From: Thermotoga sp. | GTDB taxonomy: Bacteria; Thermotogota; Thermotogae; B3-G13 | Length of the DNA: 5,446 nucleotides | Direction: 5' to 3' | Assembly (NCBI GenBank): GCA_003641555.1 | Contig: QNAT01000102.1 | Coordinates: forward strand, 1 to 5,446 | Shown: positions 1 to 5,150 of the stretch, in pieces | Layout: each line of letters begins with the position of its first letter | Numbering within the stretch: position 1 is the first letter of the stretch | The notes under the pieces: model-generated | Database searches by the model: none | Told to the model about the DNA's origin: nothing | What the model saw: the letters and a program-made list of their open reading frames with translations, nothing else | Position numbers and translations under genes: made by a program

Positions 1-1
1 A

Positions 2-160
2 AAGTTCATTGAATCTTTGAACAAGCAGTATACTGTAATCTTACGCTATGCCATTGTGCAGGATGATATCTTTTTAAAGGTAGAAGGTTCTGTAAAACAG
101 CAGACTATTTCTGAAACTGATTTTTCATACGGTGGATATGAAGTTCTTATTATTGAATAG
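2..160 (+). CDS. C-terminal end of an unidentified protein (partial)
   Basis: An open frame enters from the left edge and runs 52 codons to a TAG at 158-160. Its start lies outside the window. The visible tail begins KFIESLNKQY and ends GGYEVLIIE. It alternates polar and hydrophobic residues in a way that suggests beta strands, with no membrane segment, Cys motif or recognisable family signature, so no function is assigned. A terminator-like hairpin about 90 bases downstream fits this being the last gene of its transcript. The frame has no internal stop, but it is short, so chance openness cannot be fully excluded. Confidence 0.6.
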   Translation, partial: KFIESLNKQYTVILRYAIVQDDIFLKVEGSVKQQTISETDFSYGGYEVLIIE

Positions 161-249
161 AGGTTAAGAGTTCGTTTTCCAGACGATTCTGAGAAACTTC
201 AAGTGCAACTTTGACTCAACTTTGCCAGACAAAAACTCAAAACTTCAAT

Positions 250-275
250 AATCACCGTAATCCTGGTGATTTTTT
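250..275 (+). terminator. Rho-independent terminator after the first gene
   Basis: AATCACC (250-256) pairs perfectly with GGTGATT (265-271) across an 8-base loop, and the stem runs into a T tract through 275. The arrangement reads as an intrinsic terminator on the plus strand. It lies about 90 bases after the stop of the partial gene and well before the next promoter-like site. The T tract is short, so efficiency may be moderate. The minus strand lacks a good T tract after the same hairpin. Confidence 0.65.
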
Positions 276-297
276 CAAAAAGACGTAATTGCTGAGA

Positions 298-376
298 TGA
301 TTTCGAAGTTTTACTGAATTTTTGAAAAAGTGCAGACAAACTTTATGGGTTTACCCTCTTTTTGGTTTCTATCTGG
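298..376. repeat. 79-bp dispersed repeat, copy A
   Basis: This stretch aligns without gaps to 1516-1594, with 16 mismatches by hand count (about 80% identity). Both ends are conserved: TGATTTCGAAGTT at the left and TTTCTATCTGG at the right. Both copies lie just upstream of a promoter-like region that precedes a plus-strand gene. No known element was recognised. It could be an intergenic repeat family, a trace of duplication, or a conserved regulatory region. The rest of the 161-460 gap holds only the terminator and a promoter-like site. Confidence 0.7.
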
Positions 377-386
377 AATTTTGTGC

Positions 387-416
387 TATACATTTTTGAA
401 CCAGATGATGTATAAT
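387..416 (+). promoter_or_regulatory. Possible sigma-70-type promoter for yugP
   Basis: TATAAT at 411-416 is a perfect -10 hexamer, 44 bases before the ATG at 461. The best -35 candidate at suitable spacing is TATACA (387-392), which matches TTGACA at 4 of 6 positions with an 18-bp spacer. A better-looking TTGAAC at 396-401 is only 9 bases from the -10, which is too close for a conventional promoter. The -10 alone makes this plausible, not certain. Confidence 0.45.
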
Positions 417-441
417 ATAGTCAAATAGAACAAAAATACTC

Positions 442-448
442 GAGGAGG
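442..448 (+). promoter_or_regulatory. Shine-Dalgarno site of yugP, start-deciding
   Basis: GAGGAGG is a strong ribosome binding site. It sits 3 bases before an in-frame GTG (452) and 12 bases before an ATG (461). The first gap is too short and the second somewhat long. The ATG is preferred because the family normally begins with a short hydrophobic stretch followed by DPT, which the ATG start gives directly (MFFPFFFDPT). Confidence 0.6.
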
Positions 449-460
449 TAGGTGAAAAAC

Positions 461-1150
461 ATGTTTTTTCCATTTTTCTTTGATCCGACGGTTATATTCT
501 TGATACCAGCAATAATACTTGCCATATGGGCTCAGGGGTTGGTTAGTTCAAGATTTGCTAAATATTCGCATGTGAGGAGTTCTCTTGGGTTAACAGGTGC
601 TCAACTGGCAAAACAACTTTTGAATGCGAATGGCATTTATGATGTTCCTGTAGAAAGGATAACTGGAAATCTAACCGATCACTACGATCCCAAAAAAAAG
701 ATAGTGAGCCTTTCTGAAAGTACTTATAATAGCAGTTCCGTTGCATCTCTCGGAATTGTGGCACATGAAATCGGACATGTGGTTCAAGATCAGGAGAGTT
801 ATATCCCACTTAAATTGAGGAATGCGATAGTTCCTGCCGTTAGTTTTACGTCTCAATTGGCATGGATACTCTTCATAATAGGATTGCTCTTTTGGTCGGG
901 TTGGATGATAAAGATCGGTATAATATTTTTCTCTGGGGCAGTGCTTTTTTCTCTTCTAACACTCCCGGTTGAGTTTAATGCCAGTTCACGAGCACTCAAG
1001 ATGCTGGACGCGTATATGATGCCTGAAGACGAATTGGCAGCAACTCGTAAAGTGCTGGGTGCTGCAGCTATGACCTACGTTGCTGGAGCTGCTATGGCAA
1101 TAATGCAGTTATTGAGGATGATCTTCATATCAAGAGTTATGAGATCTTGA
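461..1150 (+). CDS. yugP: YugP-family membrane zinc metallopeptidase
   Basis: This is a predicted integral-membrane, zinc-dependent peptidase of the YugP family. The 229-residue length from the ATG at 461 is normal for the family. An alternative GTG at 452 would add three residues. The protein opens with a hydrophobic membrane segment (about residues 7-25). The conserved SSLGLTGAQLAK and LTDHYDP blocks follow at about 41-52 and 72-78. The zinc motif HEIGH lies at about 102-106, with two strongly hydrophobic segments after it (about 130-165). PVEFNASSRA near 169-178 carries a Glu that is a good candidate third zinc ligand, which is inference from position. All expected landmarks are present, so the enzyme looks intact. 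Its substrate is unknown; the family is poorly characterised. It has its own promoter-like site and is separated from the mrp operon by 579 bases, so it is probably a single-gene transcript. No clear terminator follows it. Confidence 0.9.
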   Translation: MFFPFFFDPTVIFLIPAIILAIWAQGLVSSRFAKYSHVRSSLGLTGAQLAKQLLNANGIYDVPVERITGNLTDHYDPKKKIVSLSESTYNSSSVASLGIVAHEIGHVVQDQESYIPLKLRNAIVPAVSFTSQLAWILFIIGLLFWSGWMIKIGIIFFSGAVLFSLLTLPVEFNASSRALKMLDAYMMPEDELAATRKVLGAAAMTYVAGAAMAIMQLLRMIFISRVMRS

Positions 1151-1345
1151 CGACTCTCTCTTCCCAAAACGAGGATATTCCTTGCAGTGTGGTAATTGAT
1201 TTCCCTTTTCCACTGGTTCCTGCTTCGTAGGGAGAACTTTTTCCCTTTCTCCATAGACCTTTACCGGATACTCCCACGGCAGGGTAGATTGGGTATCTAT
1301 CAGACTTAATTGATTCACTATTCTTCTCGTGTTTTTCTGCTCCAA
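1137..1345 (-). other. Probable right-end/omegaRNA remnant of an IS200/IS605-type element
   Basis: On the minus strand, downstream of the TnpB Zn-finger remnant, lies GAAGCAGGAACC (complement of 1215-1226). It resembles the GAAGCAGGAA-type sequence common near the right end of IS605-group elements, where tnpB-associated omegaRNA is made. Directly after it, CAGTGG can pair with CCACACTG about 20 bases on, with a bulge, like a degraded terminal hairpin. Two minus-strand frames stay open across this region, which fits structured, non-coding, element-derived sequence. The exact end is not defined; it may reach the 3' end of yugP. There is no evidence that it is still transcribed. Confidence 0.4.
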
Positions 1346-1511
1346 TCAAATCTGCATTATGAGAAAATTCACAATTCTCGCAAAAGAACAGTGCTTGTGT
1401 TTTAAGAAGATATGTCGAGCATTCGCGTGTGATAAAAGGCAATTTAAGATGATGAAAAAGATACTCATTTAGTAATTTATCAATTTTGCTAAAAATGCCC
1501 AGAGATTTCAC
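1137..1511 (-). pseudogene. Decayed C-terminal fragment of IS200/IS605 TnpB (OrfB)
   Basis: A 124-codon minus-strand frame carries the tail of a TnpB transposon-encoded nuclease. Residues 27-60 read ITRECSTY...LFFCENCEF followed by SHNADLIGA. This matches the family pattern of a CxxC...FxCxxCGF zinc finger followed by NAD, whose Asp is the third RuvC catalytic residue. It is clearly damaged. The second Cys of the first CxxC pair is Tyr (CSTY), the usual Gly after the second pair is Glu, the stretch before TRECS is shortened, and the first two RuvC acidic motifs and nearly the whole N-terminus are missing. A typical TnpB is roughly 350-400 residues. Residues after about 66 probably lie in the old right-end region and are not real protein. 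It lies opposite to the surrounding genes. It is best treated as a relic, not as a functional gene. Confidence 0.7.
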
Positions 1512-1515
1512 AAAG

Positions 1516-1594
1516 TGATTTCGAAGTTCTGCCGAATTTTCAAAAAAGATTAGATAAACTTTGTGACTTTATTCTCTTTATAGTTTCTATCTGG
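1516..1594. repeat. 79-bp dispersed repeat, copy B
   Basis: This is the second copy of the repeat at 298-376, aligned without gaps and about 80% identical. It starts 5 bases after the outer edge of the TnpB remnant frame and ends 21 bases before the -35 hexamer of the mrp operon promoter. Read on the minus strand, the TnpB remnant frame stays open back through most of it to a stop at 1569-1571. The corresponding frame of copy A is open too, but nothing ties either to a known protein. Confidence 0.7.
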
Positions 1595-1615
1595 GAATTT
1601 GGATCTGTGGGATAC

Positions 1616-1644
1616 TTGACAATCAAAAAAATATAGATTATAAT
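1616..1644 (+). promoter_or_regulatory. Consensus sigma-70 promoter of the mrp operon
   Basis: TTGACA at 1616-1621 and TATAAT at 1639-1644 are both perfect consensus hexamers, separated by exactly 17 bases. Transcription should start near 1651, giving a leader of about 80 bases before mrpE. No operator or riboswitch fold was recognised in the leader. Such a strong basal promoter suggests high, perhaps constitutive, expression of the membrane complex. Confidence 0.88.
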
Positions 1645-1729
1645 GATTTTCACAAAGAGATATTGAGGCTTTAGAAATTACTGAATTGTAAGATAAAATA
1701 GGTTTTGAAGAAAATATGGAGGTTTGTAG

Positions 1730-2251
1730 ATGTCGTCTACATCATATTCTTTTAGGGAAAAGAGTAGATCTTTTATATATCTTTTTGTCCTTCTGATATT
1801 GGTATGGCTTGCCTTTACTTCGAGCTTTCATTTGCAAGAACTGGTAATTGGTATCCTCATAAGTCTTGTCCTTTCAATAGTGATAAGTAAAGAATATCTA
1901 AAGTTGGATTTGCCGTCATTTACTATAAAGAGGTTTATATTCTTATTGATATACATACTCGTGCTTTTCAAGGAAATACTAAAGGCGAATTTCGATGTTG
2001 CCTACAGGGTTATCCATCCTAAGATGCCAATTAAACCAGGGATCGTCATCATTCAAACCCATCTCAAATCCGATATTGCGAAGATGATCCTCGCTAATTC
2101 TATCACGCTGACTCCAGGAACATTTACTTTGGATATATTGGGTGATAAGCTCCTTATTCATTGGATAAACGTAAAGGCAGAGAATATCGATGAGACAACC
2201 AAGATCATTGGAGAGAGATTTGAAAAATATTTAAAAGTGATCTTTGCATAA
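1730..2251 (+). CDS. mrpE: Mrp/Mbh antiporter subunit E (MnhE/MbhA-like)
   Basis: This is a small membrane subunit of a multisubunit cation/proton antiporter module, first gene of the operon. Two hydrophobic helices (about residues 14-34 and 36-53) and a third (about 66-86) lead into a cytoplasmic C-terminal domain. The domain carries the family hallmark LANSITLTPGTFTLDI at 121-136 and a conserved His at 144 (LLIHW). At 173 residues it is typical or slightly long for MrpE. The ATG at 1730 is well placed, 7 bases after GGAGG (1718-1722) and about 80 bases after the predicted transcription start. Within Mrp and Mbh complexes this subunit is small and not itself the main proton channel; its role is mostly structural or in assembly. 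The next gene follows after 46 bases with no terminator between, so they should be co-transcribed. Confidence 0.93.
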   Translation: MSSTSYSFREKSRSFIYLFVLLILVWLAFTSSFHLQELVIGILISLVLSIVISKEYLKLDLPSFTIKRFIFLLIYILVLFKEILKANFDVAYRVIHPKMPIKPGIVIIQTHLKSDIAKMILANSITLTPGTFTLDILGDKLLIHWINVKAENIDETTKIIGERFEKYLKVIFA

Positions 2252-2297
2252 ATAGTGTAATCGTCCGTAAAAATCTTTGAGAAAGGAGTGAAGATAA

Positions 2298-3656
2298 GTG
2301 GAAAGAAAAGTTGATATACTGGTAGCAGGGGGAGGGCCAGCAGGAGTTATAAGCGCAGTTACTGCTCACAAGTATTATCTGGACAAAAAGATCATTCTGA
2401 TGAAGTCAGTAGAAAAGGGTGTGATACCCTGTGGGATTCCTTATATGATCTCGAGCTTGAAAGATCCGGAGGAAAATAAGTTATCGACTGCTTCTCTGGA
2501 AAAGATGGACATCGAAGTGATCGTAGATGAGATAACTAAGATAGATCGTGACAAGAAGGTAGTTATTACTAAGAGCGAAGATGTTTATGGATATGAAAAG
2601 TTGATCTTAGCCATTGGTTCCAACCCCACTCTTCCCCCGATTCCAGGTATTGATAAAAAAGGTGTTTATCCTGTATACAAAGATATGGATTATCTCAAAG
2701 GTTTGGTAGAAGATATAAAAAGATGCAGGAATGTCCTGGTCCTGGGCGGAGGGTTCATCGGAATAGAGTTTGCTGATGAGATCGCCAAAGTAGGTGATGC
2801 AAAGATCTATCTGGCAGAGATGCTGCCGAATTTGCTTGCCAATTCCTTTGATCCGGAGTTTTCAGAACTTGCAAAGAAAAAATTAGAAGAAGAAGAAGTG
2901 AATATTTTAACCGATACCCGAGTCGAAGAATTTATTGGAGGGGAAAGAGTAGAAAAAGTAAGGTTATCGAATGGAAATGAGATAGAGATAGGCTGTGTAG
3001 TTTTAGGTATCGGAGCGTTTCCAAATGTGGAGCTGGCGCAAGATGCGGGTCTGGATGCCTGGAAAGGCAAGGGTATCTGGGTTGATGAATATATGAGGAC
3101 AACTGATCCTGATATCTTTGCTGTAGGAGATTGTGCTATAAAGAGGGATTTCTTCACCAGAAAGGGTACCCCTGTTATGCTTGCCTCGACTGCTACAGCG
3201 GAAGCAAGGATCGCTGGTTCGAATTTATATCGATTACAGGTAGTGCGTGAAAACAAAGGTACAATAGGAATATATTCAACTTATGTGAATGGTTTAGCCC
3301 TGGGTTCGGCAGGTTTGACAGAAAACAGGGCTAAAAAAGAAGGTTTTGATGTGGTGGTCGGTAATGCGGAGGCTGCAGATAAACATCCCTCTACAATGCC
3401 AAACGTCAATAAGATGAAAGTCAAATTACTCTTCTCACGATATTCGGGAATTATTATGGGCGGACAGGTAGCTGGAGGTACATCCTGTGGAGAGCTGATA
3501 AATGCCATTGGTATAGCGATACAGAAGAGAAGCGCTCTTAGTGAATTGGAAACTCTACAAATGGCTACTCATCCATGTCTTACTTCGGCTCCTACGATAT
3601 ATCCTTTGGTTCTGGCTGCCCAGGATGCGGGGCATAAATTGCGATGGAAGAAATAG
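2298..3656 (+). CDS. FAD-dependent NAD(P)H oxidase/CoA-disulfide-reductase-family enzyme
   Basis: This is a soluble 452-residue flavoprotein of the pyridine nucleotide-disulfide oxidoreductase family. An FAD-binding VAGGGPAGV motif lies at about 9-17. Cys45 in IPCGIPYM sits where NADH oxidases, NADH peroxidases and CoA-disulfide reductases carry their redox Cys. The NAD(P) fold is VLGGGFIGIEFADE at about 148-161; Glu174 at the end of its second strand suggests NADH over NADPH. The second FAD motif, DPDIFAVGDCA, is at about 270-280. A dimerisation domain (from about 322) ends with HPCLTSAPT near 425-433. The GTG start at 2298 has AAAGGAG 9 bases upstream and puts the FAD motif at the usual distance from the N-terminus. 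The substrate (O2, peroxide, CoA-disulfide, polysulfide or sulfur) cannot be told from sequence. It lies between mrpE and mrpF and overlaps mrpF by 13 bases, so it is firmly part of the operon and may supply or drain electrons for the membrane complex, which is inference. Confidence 0.9.
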   Translation: MERKVDILVAGGGPAGVISAVTAHKYYLDKKIILMKSVEKGVIPCGIPYMISSLKDPEENKLSTASLEKMDIEVIVDEITKIDRDKKVVITKSEDVYGYEKLILAIGSNPTLPPIPGIDKKGVYPVYKDMDYLKGLVEDIKRCRNVLVLGGGFIGIEFADEIAKVGDAKIYLAEMLPNLLANSFDPEFSELAKKKLEEEEVNILTDTRVEEFIGGERVEKVRLSNGNEIEIGCVVLGIGAFPNVELAQDAGLDAWKGKGIWVDEYMRTTDPDIFAVGDCAIKRDFFTRKGTPVMLASTATAEARIAGSNLYRLQVVRENKGTIGIYSTYVNGLALGSAGLTENRAKKEGFDVVVGNAEAADKHPSTMPNVNKMKVKLLFSRYSGIIMGGQVAGGTSCGELINAIGIAIQKRSALSELETLQMATHPCLTSAPTIYPLVLAAQDAGHKLRWKK

Positions 3657-3895
3657 TATTCCTTGTGATCATTGGGGCAGGTGTGATCCTCTGTCTCTTG
3701 AGAATGATAAAAGGACCAACGGCTCCGGATAGAGCAGTAGCGGTAGATACTGTATCAACGGTTACTACTGCACTTCTGGTTATTTTAGGATATACCTTTA
3801 AGAGATCCATTTATCTGGATGTTTCTCTTGTCTATGCGGTACTTACCTTTATAGGAGCAGTTGCCATTGCCAGGTATCTGGAAAGGGGTATTTAA
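3644..3895 (+). CDS. mrpF: Mrp/Mbh antiporter subunit F (MnhF/MbhB-like)
   Basis: This is an 83-residue membrane protein with three predicted helices (about 3-20, 38-52 and 57-78), the standard MrpF layout. The signature is GPTAPDRAVAVD at about 24-35; its Asp35 corresponds to the conserved Asp of the family, and an Asp at 59 (YLDVSLVYAVL) lies at the start of the last helix. The start codon lies inside the end of the flavoprotein gene (13-base overlap, other frame). No convincing Shine-Dalgarno sequence precedes it, so translation probably depends on coupling to the upstream gene. The stop abuts the mrpG start with no gap. In assembled complexes MrpF packs with MrpG and MrpE. Confidence 0.93.
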   Translation: MEEIVFLVIIGAGVILCLLRMIKGPTAPDRAVAVDTVSTVTTALLVILGYTFKRSIYLDVSLVYAVLTFIGAVAIARYLERGI

Positions 3896-4225
3896 GTGCA
3901 TTTAGTGGGGATGCTCGTTACAGGGTTTGGTGTGATATTTCTATTTTTAGGAAGTTTAGGGATATTCCGACTTCCTGATGTGTATAATAGACTCCAGGCT
4001 GGTACAAAATGTACCACTTTAGGAGCGTTCTCCAGTATTATTGGAGTGGGAATAATGGAACCCACGTGGTTCTGGAAATGCCTTATCATTGCGGTATTCA
4101 TCCTTCTTAGTAATCCAATCTCCAGTCATGCTCTGGGAAGAGCGAGTTGTAAGAGTGGAGTTCCTCTTTGTAAGAAAACAGTTGTGAACAAGAGTAAAGA
4201 TTTCTGTAAAGAAGGTAAGAAATGA
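3896..4225 (+). CDS. mrpG: Mrp/Mbh antiporter subunit G (MnhG/MbhC-like)
   Basis: This is a 109-residue membrane subunit with three hydrophobic stretches (about 5-24, 40-55 and 58-73). The family core GIFRLPDVYNRLQAGTKCTTLG spans 22-43, and the conserved SNPISSHALGRAS block follows at about 72-84. The GTG start immediately follows the mrpF stop; AAGGGG about 9 bases upstream is an acceptable ribosome binding site. The C-terminal tail after residue 84 is hydrophilic, lysine-rich and holds three cysteines (85, 92, 104), which is uncommon for such a small membrane subunit. The stop overlaps the next start as ATGA. It belongs to the same antiporter module as its neighbours. Confidence 0.92.
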   Translation: MHLVGMLVTGFGVIFLFLGSLGIFRLPDVYNRLQAGTKCTTLGAFSSIIGVGIMEPTWFWKCLIIAVFILLSNPISSHALGRASCKSGVPLCKKTVVNKSKDFCKEGKK

Positions 4226-4467
4226 TGCTTTTTCAATTTTTTTTGATACTCCTCATGTTGATAGGAGCGATAGCTGTTTATGTTTTTAAAAGCTTGATAA
4301 ATGCGGTTGTTGCAATGGCTCTGGTGAGTCTAATAGCCTCTATACTCTTCTATTTCTTGCAGGCTCCTGATGTTGCAATGGCTGAGGCTTCTGTAGGAGC
4401 AGCTTTAACCACGGCTATCTTTGTCATCGCTATAAGGAAGACGAGGAAGAGAGAGGATAAAGAATGA
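4222..4467 (+). CDS. Stand-alone MrpA C-terminal subunit, MbhD-like (DUF4040)
   Basis: This 81-residue membrane protein corresponds to a segment near the C-terminal end of full-length MrpA, encoded here as a separate gene as in Mbh/Mbx-type complexes. It has two or three helices (about 3-20, 24-46 and 56-70). The key stretch QAPDVAMAEASVGAALTTAIF (47-67) has the Asp and Glu residues typical of this domain. In known complexes the corresponding helices, together with MrpG, MrpF and the MbhE part, are proposed to form a sodium path; assigning that here is inference. The ATG at 4222 overlaps the mrpG stop by 4 bases. A second ATG follows immediately at 4225. GAAGG at 4211-4215 serves as ribosome binding site. 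No NuoL-like antiporter domain of the kind found in complete MrpA is present upstream. Confidence 0.88.
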   Translation: MMLFQFFLILLMLIGAIAVYVFKSLINAVVAMALVSLIASILFYFLQAPDVAMAEASVGAALTTAIFVIAIRKTRKREDKE

Positions 4468-5150
4468 GGAGAATAATTGGCATTATCCTGTTGATCATAA
4501 TTGCATTTGGAGTTATATTGATGTTGGAGAAGATTCCCTTTGGTACACCTAAGACCAGGGTAGGTAAATATTACATTGGTAACGGTATAAGAGAAACGGG
4601 TGCTCCCAACATAGTAACCTCTGTGGTGATCAACTACCGTGGTTTTGATACATTGGGTGAGGTTACTGTACTATTCATCGCTGCTCTTGGTGTAGGAGCT
4701 GCCTTTGCTACTGTTGAGAAAAAGGTTGATAAAAAAATGATTGAACCAGCGAGTTTGATCCTTTCTACTGGTTGCAGATTCTTATTCCCATTTATACTCC
4801 TTCTTGGTACTTACATCTTCGTACATGGACACCTCACACCCGGTGGTGGATTCCAGGGAGGAGCGATCATCGCATCTGCTTTTCTCTTGATATATCTGGG
4901 TTGTCGTGGAAGGAGAGTAAACGAGAGGAAAGCTAAGACTGCAGAATCTCTGGGAGGATTGATCTTCGTAATAACTGGATTACTTGGTTTGATCTTTGGT
5001 GGGTATTTTCTACTGAACTTCTTACCAAAGGGAACAATAAGAACGTTGTTCAGTGCCGGGATAATTCCCATCATCAACGTTGCCATTGGGTTTAAGGTGG
5101 GTTCGGAATTGGCAACTATCATCGATAACATGTTGGAGGAAAGCGAATGA
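4464..5150 (+). CDS. mrpB: MbhE-MrpB fusion subunit of the antiporter module
   Basis: Two domains are joined in 228 residues. Residues 1-85 match the MbhE-like end of MrpA: one N-terminal helix, then TGAPNIVTSVVINYRGFD followed by TLGEVTVLFIAALGV (45-77). Residues from about 94 to the end match MrpB (MnhB/MbhF): a conserved HGHLTPGGGFQGG at 121-133 and four hydrophobic segments. In a complete MrpA the first part would end the protein, and MrpB would follow as a separate gene. In the Pyrococcus mbh operon they are separate subunits MbhE and MbhF. No frameshift or stop divides the two here, so the fusion looks genuine. The start overlaps the preceding stop by 4 bases, with GAGAGG at 4451-4456 as ribosome binding site. 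The subunit should sit in the ion-translocating part of the complex. Confidence 0.9.
   Translation: MRRIIGIILLIIIAFGVILMLEKIPFGTPKTRVGKYYIGNGIRETGAPNIVTSVVINYRGFDTLGEVTVLFIAALGVGAAFATVEKKVDKKMIEPASLILSTGCRFLFPFILLLGTYIFVHGHLTPGGGFQGGAIIASAFLLIYLGCRGRRVNERKAKTAESLGGLIFVITGLLGLIFGGYFLLNFLPKGTIRTLFSAGIIPIINVAIGFKVGSELATIIDNMLEESE

Noticed and set aside
396..416. TTGAAC with TATAAT as a promoter for yugP
   Set aside because: The spacer is only 9 bases, far too short for sigma-70; a weaker -35 at 387-392 fits the spacing better.
1130..1165. Possible terminator after yugP, with AGAGT pairing to ACTCT
   Set aside because: The stem is only about 5 bp with a long loop and no T tract on the plus strand.
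1130..1345. 71-codon minus-strand frame as a separate protein
   Set aside because: It overlaps the TnpB relic frame in the right-end region. Two open frames over structured element-end sequence are better explained as non-coding remnant.
1651..1729. Riboswitch in the mrpE leader, for example a sodium-sensing type
   Set aside because: The leader is about 80 AT-rich bases with no stable helices or conserved motif that I can recognise.
2807..3256. 149-codon open frame on the minus strand inside the flavoprotein gene
   Set aside because: It lies wholly antisense to a clear flavoprotein with all cofactor motifs, is Ser/Pro/Phe-rich in the manner of antisense shadows, and has no family signature.
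3541..3732. 63-codon plus-strand frame spanning the flavoprotein-mrpF junction
   Set aside because: It overlaps two strongly supported genes in a third frame and resembles nothing; the ordinary 13-base overlap explains the junction.
4811..5131. 106-codon minus-strand open frame inside the MbhE-MrpB fusion gene
   Set aside because: It is antisense to well-conserved MrpB motifs; proline-rich shadow translation with no recognisable domain.
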